Assembly: GCA_030407315.1 (NCBI GenBank)
Contig: JALQPE010000086.1
Span: 62,001-126,000 of the forward strand
Length of the DNA: 64,000 bases
From: Asparagopsis taxiformis
Taxonomy: Eukaryota; Rhodophyta; Florideophyceae; Bonnemaisoniales; Bonnemaisoniaceae
Direction: 5' to 3'
The notes under the pieces were generated by a model. That model did not search any database. It was not told the origin of the DNA and saw nothing but the letters and a program-made list of their open reading frames with translations. The position numbers were made by a program, and so were the translations under genes. Positions 46,679 through 56,166 of the stretch are shown here, piece after piece; the stretch's first letter is position 1; every line of letters starts with the position of its first letter.

Positions 46679-47950
46679 TCATTGCATCACAATACCTTGC
46701 ACTGCGCGTTGGATATCACTCTTCGCAACAAGTTCCTCCAGCCGAATGCTCCTCTTTTGTTCAATCGACATGTGAGCAGCAACACCGATAGCAACGGAGA
46801 TCAATCCCTGATGCAAGCCAGCAGTTGCGGTGCTCATTTCCTTCCCGGAACGCATCGCCTTCACAGCAGCCAGAACATCCAAGTGCTCCAAATACGAACT
46901 ACCGAAATGGTGACCGCGATACTTGATCCTGTCATCATCCACAATTTCCACCTCAACATCACCCAACGAATGGGTGCCTCTAATACCCGTACGCACCTCC
47001 AACTGCGGCAAAAACGCCTCGAGCTTTCCCTTGTGCCCCACAATGGAAAGCTCCTCCTGCGAGTGACTAGCCTCTGCAAACATACACAAGTCTAAACACG
47101 CCCTTCTACCGCCAGAATACTCCACAATCACAAACCCATTGTCCAGAATGTCACTTGGACGACCGTCATACACCTCGTCCAGATGGTTCACATCCTGCGC
47201 GCCGGAGGCGAACACACTGCACGGCAGCTCGGGCGCCATGATGCGATTGAACAGGTCGAAGAAATGGCAGCATTTTTCCACAAAAGTACCGCCGGAATTG
47301 CACGAGAATCGATTCCAGTTGCGCACCTTGCGCAAGAAGGGGAAACGATGCTCACGAATGGTCGCCATGCGCGGCGCACCGATGAGTCCGCGCCGTGTGT
47401 CGGCAATGATGCGTGTGATGGGCGGCATGTAGCAGTATTCCAGTCCGACATACGTCAGTCCTGTGCGTCGCTGAGATGCCGCAATCACGTCGTAGCAATC
47501 GGCAACCGTCGTGCACATCGGCTTCTCGACCAGGATATGCATGGCGTCGTCGCCGTATGTGTATGCGTCCTTCAAAACGGCGTGATGCGTGTGGTTGGGC
47601 GTGCAGATGAGCGCGACTTGACATAGATTGGCGCTGAATAGTTTGCGGGCACTGTCGAATACGACGACGTTGGCGGCCGTTTGGACACTCTCGGTCTCTA
47701 GTGTTTTCATGCAGGAGGTTAATGAGTCGGGATAGTCATCAGCGATGCAGGTTATTTGGGTGCCAGGTATCGCTAGAATGTTGCGGATGTGTTCGATGCC
47801 CATTAATCCGACACCGATTATGCCGTATGTGACTGGGTTGAGAGATGAATCCATTTTGCTGTCGCTGTTGAAGACGGAGATGTGCGGCGAGGCTGTGCGA
47901 GATGCGGTTATCACATTGTCACTGTCTCGTGCTGTTGTTGCTTTTGGCAT
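46679..47950 (-). CDS. Gfo/Idh/MocA-family NAD(P)-dependent oxidoreductase
   Basis: 423 residues from the ATG at 47948-47950. A second ATG at 47854 gives 391 residues and starts nearer the fold (MDSSLNPVTYGIIGVGLMG). Rossmann motif GIIGVGLMGIEHIRNI and the family EKP motif (HILVEKPMCTTVADCYDV) are present. The C-terminal domain carries CHFFDLFNRI, with the His expected in catalysis. Substrates of this family are sugars, inositols or biliverdin-like compounds, and the one here is unknown. The first 30 residues (Ser/Thr/Arg-rich) may target an organelle if the longer start is used. Confidence 0.82.
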   Translation of the reverse strand: MPKATTARDSDNVITASRTASPHISVFNSDSKMDSSLNPVTYGIIGVGLMGIEHIRNILAIPGTQITCIADDYPDSLTSCMKTLETESVQTAANVVVFDSARKLFSANLCQVALICTPNHTHHAVLKDAYTYGDDAMHILVEKPMCTTVADCYDVIAASQRRTGLTYVGLEYCYMPPITRIIADTRRGLIGAPRMATIREHRFPFLRKVRNWNRFSCNSGGTFVEKCCHFFDLFNRIMAPELPCSVFASGAQDVNHLDEVYDGRPSDILDNGFVIVEYSGGRRACLDLCMFAEASHSQEELSIVGHKGKLEAFLPQLEVRTGIRGTHSLGDVEVEIVDDDRIKYRGHHFGSSYLEHLDVLAAVKAMRSGKEMSTATAGLHQGLISVAIGVAAHMSIEQKRSIRLEELVAKSDIQRAVQGIVMQ

Positions 47951-48147
47951 ACTCTGCGGAAAATTGGATGCATCTGTTGTGACGTGTTGTTTCTAATTTT
48001 AGTTATCATTTCAGCACTGCCAAGTGGTCGAAAAAACCAAATTTTTCCATCCTACTCTTTCCATCTCAACTCCGCAGTTCACACGAGATCTATCTCCTCC
48101 CATGTGTGAACAATCACGCCCACCCTCTTCATCACAACCATTCCAAA

Positions 48148-49349
48148 ATGCCACCAGCACCTCCAACTTTCGTCCCACATATAAACATCATACTACATCC
48201 ACCCCCTAATCCTCTCCGCCGTAAATCTCCACTGTGCTGCACCAACTGTCCAACCCCTCTAACTCCAATTACTTTCCGCGACCGAACCATCTACGTCAAA
48301 CGCGACGACACCCTCAATTTCGCCGGCGTCACTGGTAGCAAAGTGCGCAAATTCCAGTCCCTTCTCTCGGACGATGCATTGCACGCCGTAGACTATGTCT
48401 TCTCCTACGGTGGCACACAATCCAACGCCATGCTCGCGCTCGCAAATCTCTGCAACTTTCACAACAAGCCCTTTGTGTACGTCACACGCCCATTGCACGC
48501 CTCGCTTGCCACCGTCCCCGGCAACTACAGCGACGCGTTGAGTGCCGGCATGATCCACGTGTCCATCAACGACGTCATGTTCCAGACCATCACAAACGAC
48601 GTCATTCCGCGAGGCATCGAGCCCGTGCTACGAAAGATCATCGCCGAGCGAAACTTCCGATTTGCACGCCCAAATTCTACAGCTCTCTTCATCCCGCAGG
48701 GCGGCGCTTGGCACGGCGCCGAGGCTGGTGTGCAACAGCTGGCGCGCGAATTACGCGATCAAATTGCAATGCTGCGCAGCGAAAAATTGCTCGCCTTGAA
48801 GAAGCCAATACTGTTCCTGCCCTCTGGTACTGGTACTACGGCCTTCTTTCTCCAGAAACATCTCGCTGATGTTGTCAATATTGTCGCAGTGCCCGTTGCC
48901 GGCAATGAGAGGTATTTAGTCAAGCAGATGAGGTGGCTGGATGATTGGTGCAGTGAAGGCGAGAATCGTATGAGAACACCTGTGCTGCCCGACGTGTTAA
49001 GACCGCGTCTTCGCGGTGCTTTCGCTGATATTCGCAAGGAGAAATTGTTAATCTGGCGCGAGATGAGGAGGAGTACTCATGGTGAGTTTGACTTCGATCT
49101 TGTGTACGCACCCAAGGCTTGGGAGGAGGTTATGCTTGCGATTGTTGAAGGAAGGTTGGCTTCTGAAGGTGAAGATCTCTTCTATTATCATAGCGGCGGA
49201 GTTGAGGGAAATGTGTCCATGCTCGGTACGTTTGCCTACAAAGTTGAGTTGTTGCGAGTCAGATATTGCGGAATACTGACTTGCTGTTGCGCGTTGCACT
49301 TTTTAATTGTGAATAAGCAGATAGGTTTAAGCGAAAAGGCATGTTGTAG
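48148..49349 (+). CDS. D-cysteine desulfhydrase / ACC deaminase-like PLP enzyme, two exons
   Basis: Exons 48148-49225 and 49321-49349 join to 368 residues. The frame is open upstream to 48106 only from a GTG. Intron 49226-49320 (95 nt) has GTACGT...AGCAG ends. Without splicing the frame runs on into low-quality sequence overlapping lepA. With splicing, the last exon of 29 nt gives DRFKRKGML after GGVEGNVSML. PLP lysine lies in FAGVTGSKVRKFQSLL; substrate loop FSYGGTQSNAMLALANL; phosphate loop PSGTGTTAF. Bacterial D-cysteine desulfhydrases and plant ACC-deaminase homologues share these. Exact substrate is open. Convergent with lepA, with 46 bp between stops. Confidence 0.82.
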
Positions 49350-49395
49350 AGCGATGAGTCCTATCCGAGTAAGGTCCAGCCTAGACCGTTGTTCG

Positions 49396-51792
49396 TTATT
49401 CCTCATTCAGAGACAACATGGCCTTGAATGCTTCTTGCGGAACGTTTACTTTTCCAACAGCTTTCATTCGTTTCTTTCCAGCGGCTTGTTTCTGTATCAG
49501 CTTCTTTTTCCGAGAGATATCTCCACCGTAACACCTAAAAAGACACAGGAAAATGACAATCAAAGCAACAATGGTCAGATTATCGCAACGTTATGGGAAC
49601 CGGTTTGGGAAAGTGCATGAGTGATTGATGGACAACATACTTTGCAGTAACATCTGTAATTGCGGATATTGAAGAACACAATTGGTACGCAATCAAGGGT
49701 TAGTTTCAAAGTATCGCACAAAGAAACGTGTTGAACGCACTGTTGATTCAGATATGTGCAGAGTGCAGTGAGTGGGTAGACTTGCCACAACAACATACCT
49801 TTCTTCAAAGCTGATATTTGTTGACTGGCAACAACTTTAGCGCCAATTTTGGCCTGAATGGGAATCTTGAATTGGGCACGAGGAACAATCTCCTTCAACT
49901 TTGTAACAAGCGCTTTCCCAACTGTGTACGACTTTTCTCGGTGAACAATGCACGAGAGAGCATCCACTGGTTCATTATTGATAGCGACGTCAAGTCGAAC
50001 AAGATCATTCTCTCTGTACCCAATGAAGGAGTACTCCATAGATGCGTATCCCTTCGATCTCGACTTCAAATGATCGAAAAAGTCATTGACTAGTTCGGCA
50101 AGCGGAAGTTCATACACCAATGTTGTTCGGCCTTGTACAAGATATCTCATATCTTTATATTCTCCTCTCCGACTTTGCGCGAGCTCCATAAGCTGTTCAT
50201 CGTATATCGTAGAGAATAGAAAACCAAAAGAAAACTGTTAGAGACAATGGCCTGGTCTGTGCAAAAGATGGGCATCTGTATTCACGTGATGTGGGCAACC
50301 TTACCGTTCCAACATATTCTTCCGGCGTGATGATTTCCAGTTTACAATATGGTTCTGCAATGAACTCTCGCTTTGTCGCATCTGGTAAATCAGCTGGGTT
50401 GTCTAAAAAGAACGCTTCTCCTTTTGTTGGCTGAACAGTATAGACGACAGATGGTGCTGTGGTGATGATATCAAGCCCGTATTCTCGTTCGAGTCGCTCT
50501 TGAACAACATCCATATGTAGCAAACCCAGGAATCCGCAACGGAACCCAAATCCCATTGCTGCAGAATTTTCCACTTCGAATTGAAGTGCAGCATCATTTA
50601 GCTTGAGCTTCTCAAGCGAGTCTTTCAGGTGGTTATATTGTTCTGTGTCCACCGGAAACAGGCCTGCAAACAACATAGGTTTGGCCTCTTGATAACCTGG
50701 GAGTGGATCTTTCGCGCCCTTAGCTGACGTTGTAATCGTATCACCCACACGAGCGTCTTCTACAGTCTTGATACCAGCTATAACGTAGCCGATCTCGCCT
50801 GAATTGAGTACATCAACAGGTTGCTGATCGGGTGTCATCACCCCAATTTCCTCTGCACTAAACTCTTTGCCGGTGACCATAAATTTGATCTTGTCTCCTT
50901 TGCGAATACTGCCGTCAACCACTCGGAAATAGACGACGACACCGCGGTACGCATCATAGTAGGAATCAAAAATAAGCGCACGAAGCGGCTTTGCTTGATT
51001 ATTCGGAGGAGGAGGGATATAATCAATAACGCCCTGCAGAATTTCGTCAATACCAAGTCCAGCTTTCGCAGATGCCATTATCGCATTGGAGCAGTCGAGA
51101 CCGACGACTTCTTCAATCTCTCGCGTGACCCGATCTGGTTCGGCGCCGGGTAGATCAATCTTGTTAAGCACGGGAATCATCTCCAAATTTGCATCCAATG
51201 CAAGGTAGACGTTTGCCAGAGTCTGAGCCTCTACGCCCTGAGAAGCGTCGACGACTAACAAAGCACCCTCACAGGCCTCTAGGGAGCGTGAGACTTCAAA
51301 CGTGAAATCAACATGGCCAGGCGTATCAATGAGATGGATGACGTAATTGAGACCATCTTTCTTGTTGACAAAATTCATTCGGGCGGCGTTGAGCTTGATG
51401 GTAATGCCTCTGTCACGCTCAATTTCATTGGTGTCCATGTACTGCTCTTTCATGTCGCGCATAGCAACTGTGCCTGTTATTTCTAGCAATCTGTCCGCCA
51501 GAGTACTCTTGCCGTGGTCAATGTGTGCTATGATACTAATGTTGCGAATTCGCTCGCAGGGCACGCTGATGTACTCGTTGTTGAGCTCAATTGGGGCTTT
51601 CTTTTCGGCGCCCTCTGCAACTGCTGATGTTTGAATGGCATGCGGGAGACGGGTTCTATGGACAGGGAGCTTTTTGGCATAATGCGGTGGAGTGAGTGCA
51701 TTTCGCTGGACAAATTGAGATGTCGAGGAGCTGAAAGGCGGGAGAGTCGCAGAAAAAGAAATGCCCGCGAAGGCTGCTGTTACTGATTGCAT
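49396..51792 (-). CDS. lepA: Organellar elongation factor 4 (LepA), four exons
   Basis: Exons in transcript order 51792-50305, 50192-49799, 49653-49641 and 49534-49396 give 2034 nt, 677 residues. Introns are 112, 145 and 106 nt, all GT-AG. The third exon is only 13 nt (encoding parts of DVTAK). GTPase motifs: [51 protein letters not shown]. The LepA C-terminal domain is intact across the splices: [34 protein letters not shown], then [12 protein letters not shown] and ending [12 protein letters not shown]. The first 65 residues are a plastid-like transit peptide, and the sequence is cyanobacterial in style, so plastid location is favoured over mitochondrial GUF1. It promotes back-translocation and ribosome rescue. 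Confidence 0.92.
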
Positions 51793-52186
51793 ATTTGAGG
51801 AAAGATGGGCGTCAACTGCATGAGCATGAAAATTGAAAAGGGTTAGTCGCGGTCAGCAGCAAGAGAAGGATACAATCTCAACGCCGAAATCCCTTCTTTC
51901 CTTGAGCTCCACACATATGGTACTTGTGAAGCCAATGAGTCATACGCACATTTATGAAATATACTTGACCAATTAATAGTCACCAAGTGGTCAAACAACC
52001 CCTTCTCGTCAATTTATCATACATCATCACAAAATATTGGATGTTCCCAAAATGCCCTTACAGACGAAAGCTTACACTAGATACAACTTTGCAACTGGTC
52101 AACAAGTTTGTCCAGCTGCAATCTAACACCGTCTATCCGATGCGATTCTGGTTGAGAGAGCAACGCTCCTGATTCTCCGATCAAAC

Positions 52187-53239
52187 ATGGCGGCTACGTC
52201 CCTAGTTGCAGCAGCCTCCCTGGCTGCACGCGGAAGCGGCGGTAGATCATCAGTAAGCGGTATCGCCGCGACTGTCTTTGGCTCAACGGGCTTCCTTGGT
52301 CGCTATGTCGTCAACCATCTCGGCCGCATCGGTTCGCAAGTATCGGTTCCGTACCGTGGTGACGAGCTAAATTCGCGCCATTTGAAAGTTATGGGCGATT
52401 TGGGACAGGTCGTCCCCATTCCATTTGAGCTCCGCGATGAAGACTCCATCCGCGACGCCATCCACGGTTCAAACGTCGTTGTGAATCTCATCGGCAAGCA
52501 CCTCGAGACCGCTAATTACAAATTTGCCGACGTGCATGTGGAGGGAACAAAGCGTCTTGTAGAGATCGCAAAAGATGAAGGCGCCTCCCATTTTGTGCAC
52601 GTGACAGCTGTGCCGCCCATTGGCGAATGTGATAGCGAGTGGTTGCGCACCAAGATGGAAAGTGAGCAGATTGTTCGTGATGCCTACCCCGCCGCTACCA
52701 TCGTTCGTCCAGCTGATATGTTCGGTGCAGAGGATCGGCTCATCACACGTATGGCCAATAATGTCATGCAGAAACCGATGGTGCCGCTCGCGGAAGATGG
52801 TGAGTCTCGGTTGCAACCTGTGTGGGTTAATGATGTTGCGAGCGTTATTGCGGCCGCTGCTCGCGATCCGGAGCATTACGGCGGGAAGATTTTTGAGCTC
52901 GGCGGCCCGGATGTTATGACGGTGAGAGAACTGTATGAACATATTGTTGAAGAAATTAAGAGGGAGAGTCGGTTTTTGCCGGTGCCTGCGAAAATAATGG
53001 AGTTTGGGACGAGAGTGTCTAGCACGAGGATTCCTGTGTTGAATCCGAATCCCACCTATTCACACGATCAGGTCAAGATGGAAGTTGCTGAACCAATTTT
53101 GGATTACGAGAAACAGGGCGTGATGCGTTTCGAGGATTTGGACGCTATTGCTGTTAGCGTAAGATCAGATTTGGCTGCAGAGTTGTTGAGAAGGTTCCGA
53201 AAGGGTGGAGATCGCAGCAGTTTGTTCTACGTGGACTAA
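52187..53239 (+). CDS. NDUFA9: Mitochondrial complex I 39-kDa subunit (NDUFA9)
   Basis: 350 residues from ATG 52187. The N-terminal 25 residues are Ala/Ser/Arg-rich, a mitochondrial presequence. The atypical SDR fold begins GIAATVFGSTGFLGRYVVNHLGRIGSQV. It continues VMGDLGQVVPIPFELRDEDS, SNVVVNLIGKHLET, IVRPADMFGAEDRL and VWVNDVASVIAAAA, as in NDUFA9. The Tyr-x-x-x-Lys pair of active reductases is not evident, consistent with a structural NADPH-binding subunit. It sits on the peripheral arm near the membrane. Divergent from lepA across about 395 bp with no other gene. Confidence 0.9.
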   Translation: MAATSLVAAASLAARGSGGRSSVSGIAATVFGSTGFLGRYVVNHLGRIGSQVSVPYRGDELNSRHLKVMGDLGQVVPIPFELRDEDSIRDAIHGSNVVVNLIGKHLETANYKFADVHVEGTKRLVEIAKDEGASHFVHVTAVPPIGECDSEWLRTKMESEQIVRDAYPAATIVRPADMFGAEDRLITRMANNVMQKPMVPLAEDGESRLQPVWVNDVASVIAAAARDPEHYGGKIFELGGPDVMTVRELYEHIVEEIKRESRFLPVPAKIMEFGTRVSSTRIPVLNPNPTYSHDQVKMEVAEPILDYEKQGVMRFEDLDAIAVSVRSDLAAELLRRFRKGGDRSSLFYVD

Positions 53240-53348
53240 GTCGATAACAAGTAGAAGGAGCATTAAACATGACTGCGACGAGTTACTGTACAATTTCTAT
53301 TTACATATGTTGGAAATGCACGTTTGGAGTGACAGTGATCAACGTAAT

Positions 53349-54572
53349 TCACTGTGCGGTTGTACGACAAGCGTTGTTTCCCAGTCCACCCGCATCTTCA
53401 TCGAAAAACCAAAAACCGAGTTTTCGTATGCGCTCTATTTTGCGCAAACGCCCCTCTACATAATTTGCATGCACCACAACTGCATCGAGATGTGGCTTTG
53501 TGCCATTCCAAAACGAAGGATCACTACCATTGGGAAACGACTGTAACGACAAAACACGCGCCGTTGTGCCCGCACGTCTGTAGCGACATCTATCTGATCC
53601 CTCCCGCTTGCCGGGTCCGCCCACGTCATCTTTAAATGCGCCGCAGAGCACGTAGTTAAACGCCTTCTGCTCGGAACGTCGGATAGCAGCGCTGTACTTA
53701 ACAATGGCCTTGAGTGTAGTAACGGTGCGTACATTGGAGCGCACGAGATAAAAGCCGGAGTTGACATTGAAATTCAATGGATCAGTTTTTGGATAGGCTG
53801 TATCTGACTGAAGTACAAAATCCTCTGAATGCTGAATCAGAATCGGGATAGGATTCTTCAACCATACAACATCGACGTCGGAAAATACAACATTGTACCC
53901 CAGTTGAAGCACTGTCTGCACAAGCATGGATTTACGTCGCGACGTCTCGAGAAACGACGCTGTGCCAAACAAATTGGGGTTGTCCGGTTGTGAAAGTAAT
54001 CTGCGTCCCGGACTAGTGTTCACGACGTGGTGGAAAACGTTTGCGCCATTTGTGCGGAGAAATTGGTACACAGAGGAATCCATGGCCAAGACGAGATAGT
54101 TTGAAAGGTGCAAACGGCGAAGATTGCAGATAAAATTGAGCGCTAGATGGCGGTAGGCGTAGTTGACAGCTAGAATAACGATGAGTTTGGGTGGGTTTGC
54201 GGTAGACATTTGATGGTTTTCGTCTGTATCGGGGGAGATTTGGATGAGCAGATGTTGGAGATGTGCGATAGAGCCGGAGGATGCATACTGATTTGGCTGA
54301 AGAGGCGTGTCTTCGAGCGGGGAATTTCTGTGAATGAGGGATATAGTGGCTGGAAGTCGACTGCTGGGTGGTGAATCTGTCGCGATGTTTGCGAGGGTGA
54401 AAATTAGAAGCAGAAGGATTAGAGCGAGAAAGAAGATGAGAATGGAGGAATTTTCGAGGCGTTGGAATTGATTGTGAAATCGGGGAAGGAAATGGAAAAA
54501 GAGGCGGGGTTTGGTTCTCGAGTAATTGCGTTGTAGGGCGCGTTGGCGTTTATCGGAGCTTGGAAGAGGCAT
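53349..54572 (-). CDS. Type II membrane glycosyltransferase, GT77-like
   Basis: 407 residues from the ATG at 54570-54572; the frame is open eight codons further from a GTG. A short basic cytoplasmic tail is followed by one TM segment (SSILIFFLALILLLLIFTLA, about 42-62) and a Ser/Pro-rich stem. The lumenal catalytic part has NYAYRHLALNFICNLRRLHL, a sugar-nucleotide DxD motif in VVFSDVDVVWLKNPIP, and FNVNSGFYLVRSN. These are features of the nucleotide-diphospho-sugar transferase (GT77) family, which adds arabinose, xylose or galactose to wall polymers and glycoproteins. Golgi location is inferred. Donor and acceptor are unknown. Convergent with NDUFA9. Confidence 0.78.
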   Translation of the reverse strand: MPLPSSDKRQRALQRNYSRTKPRLFFHFLPRFHNQFQRLENSSILIFFLALILLLLIFTLANIATDSPPSSRLPATISLIHRNSPLEDTPLQPNQYASSGSIAHLQHLLIQISPDTDENHQMSTANPPKLIVILAVNYAYRHLALNFICNLRRLHLSNYLVLAMDSSVYQFLRTNGANVFHHVVNTSPGRRLLSQPDNPNLFGTASFLETSRRKSMLVQTVLQLGYNVVFSDVDVVWLKNPIPILIQHSEDFVLQSDTAYPKTDPLNFNVNSGFYLVRSNVRTVTTLKAIVKYSAAIRRSEQKAFNYVLCGAFKDDVGGPGKREGSDRCRYRRAGTTARVLSLQSFPNGSDPSFWNGTKPHLDAVVVHANYVEGRLRKIERIRKLGFWFFDEDAGGLGNNACRTTAQ

Positions 54573-55260
54573 GTTCAGGTCGTTAGCATTGATCACGCGG
54601 CCTTGATTGAGACGGTGATGACATACACTGGATGGTATGATTTTTTAGCGGTGTCTTGTGGGCAGATTGTCAACTATGTGGACAATGGGATGCATTGCTG
54701 CGACTTTGAAGAATGGATTTGTGATCGAATGAATTATTCTAGGGAGATCATAACAGAATACGTGTTGCAAAACAATTGGCCGGACAACTGAATCTGAGGG
54801 CAGAGCTGCTCTCGAATCATTGGAATAAGAAGAGCCGACTGTGTCGTGTAGGGGACAAGGGCCAGCACAAGATGCAGCAGGAATTGATATTTGTTAGAAA
54901 TAAAAGAAAAACAACAAAGCCGACTAGCGAGAGACCAATCATAGCGCACGAAAGCAACTTGTTCAAGTCACGTGCTCGCGAATAAATTACAAGACAAATG
55001 CTGGAAATTTGAATGGTCGTTCGTAATCGACGTGGAAGCAGACACACATTCGATTGGCGTTCACAGCAACGCATTCACACCACATTTGTCCCAACAACTC
55101 AGCGTTGCTGCCATCACACTCGAATACGCAGCCATTGCTTGTGCTCCCATCTCGCTCCCATTCTATACAATGCCATCCTGCATCAATACCCCGCACTTCT
55201 TCCCCCACGCGCCACCCCCTCCCCGCTCCGCCACCACCATCCTACTCCCCGCCATCCAAC
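54573..55260. other. Divergent promoter region, glycosyltransferase and G-patch gene
   Basis: 688 bp. Frames inside (54543-54791, 54776-54985) have no protein character. An upstream part of the G-patch frame is open but lies before its best ATG. Nothing else recognised. Confidence 0.4.
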
Positions 55261-56001
55261 ATGGGCGGTAGTACAAGCCACAAACGCAAGACGCGTCGAA
55301 AGTCGGCACGACCATTCACCCCGCGCCCGCAACCCGCCTCCTCGACTGTCACTCTCGAGTATGCCGACCTCTCCTTGCAGACCGGAATTGGCTACAATCT
55401 GCTCAAAAAGTCTGGCTGGATACCCGGCTCGCCGCTCGGCGCCTCGAGTCCCGCCTCGTCCTCGTCGCTGGCGCCGCTGTCCCCCGCCGTTTCGTCGCCC
55501 ATTCCCATCGTCGTCAAGCGCGGTCGCGCCGGCATAGGCGCCCATCACGAGCAGTTGCCCTCGTCAGCACTGATCCGCTCCGGTACAAGCCTCCCCGCCC
55601 GTTCTGCGCCGTCGCTTTCTTCGCACACTGCTGTCGATGCGTCCCTGTGTCGCGCACTGGCAAATATGGACGTTTTTGACCCGTTGCGTCCCAAATGTCG
55701 ATTCGACGACTCCCATGTGGTGAGGAATCTCAAGGCTCTGCACAAGCACGAGTTGTCATGCCCCGCTAATCCGACGCGCATGATGTCGCGTCGAGCCTCG
55801 GTGCCGACGTTGGCAGTCGATGTGCCCTCAAGTTCGGTGAATCCGTTTGGTCAGCTCAATGTAGACGCCGAGCTCGACTTTAGTAGTGAGGAGGAGACAG
55901 ATTCATGTGATGATGACATGTCGTCTATTTCTGTTTGTAGCGATGAGCGAAACCAAGTGGACGGTGAAATGGAGCACCCATCGCTTGGCGGCATCGTGTA
56001 G
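55261..56001 (+). CDS. G-patch domain protein
   Basis: 246 residues from ATG 55261. The frame is open from 55054, but that part is His/Pro-rich and unlikely. A basic N-terminus (SHKRKTRRKSARPF) leads to a divergent G-patch: TGIGYNLLKKSGWIPGSPLG, interrupted by an Ala/Ser-rich insert of about 25 residues, then PIPIVVKRGRAGIG. G-patch proteins activate DEAH-box helicases in splicing and ribosome assembly. The rest is disordered, with a basic segment CRFDDSHVVRNLKALHKHEL and an acidic C-terminus (FSSEEETDSCDDDMSS). Nuclear location is likely. No orthologue is named. Confidence 0.65.
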   Translation: MGGSTSHKRKTRRKSARPFTPRPQPASSTVTLEYADLSLQTGIGYNLLKKSGWIPGSPLGASSPASSSSLAPLSPAVSSPIPIVVKRGRAGIGAHHEQLPSSALIRSGTSLPARSAPSLSSHTAVDASLCRALANMDVFDPLRPKCRFDDSHVVRNLKALHKHELSCPANPTRMMSRRASVPTLAVDVPSSSVNPFGQLNVDAELDFSSEEETDSCDDDMSSISVCSDERNQVDGEMEHPSLGGIV

Positions 56002-56166
56002 ACACATGAGATATGTTAGTTACACATCACATCGGTCAAATTTGGCTGGAAGGATGATATGCACCATTTTACACATTTTGTGCAAGTGCAATATAGAGTA
56101 CCGCACCAACCGGACAAAGCCGAGAGCAACCATTTAAATACAAATGCGACTCACTTCTAAACCGCA

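Noticed and set aside
48106..49620. 504-residue single-exon form of the PLP enzyme
   Set aside because: It begins with GTG and its tail overlaps the lepA last exon on the other strand; splicing gives a family-like end.
49575..50189. Separate 204-codon gene starting MELAQSRRG
   Set aside because: It is exon 2 of lepA read through into intron 2; LepA homology continues across the splice sites.
50197..50304. lepA ending at 50197 as an unspliced protein
   Set aside because: The last 36 residues are intron 1 translation; the LepA C-terminal domain lies in the next exons.
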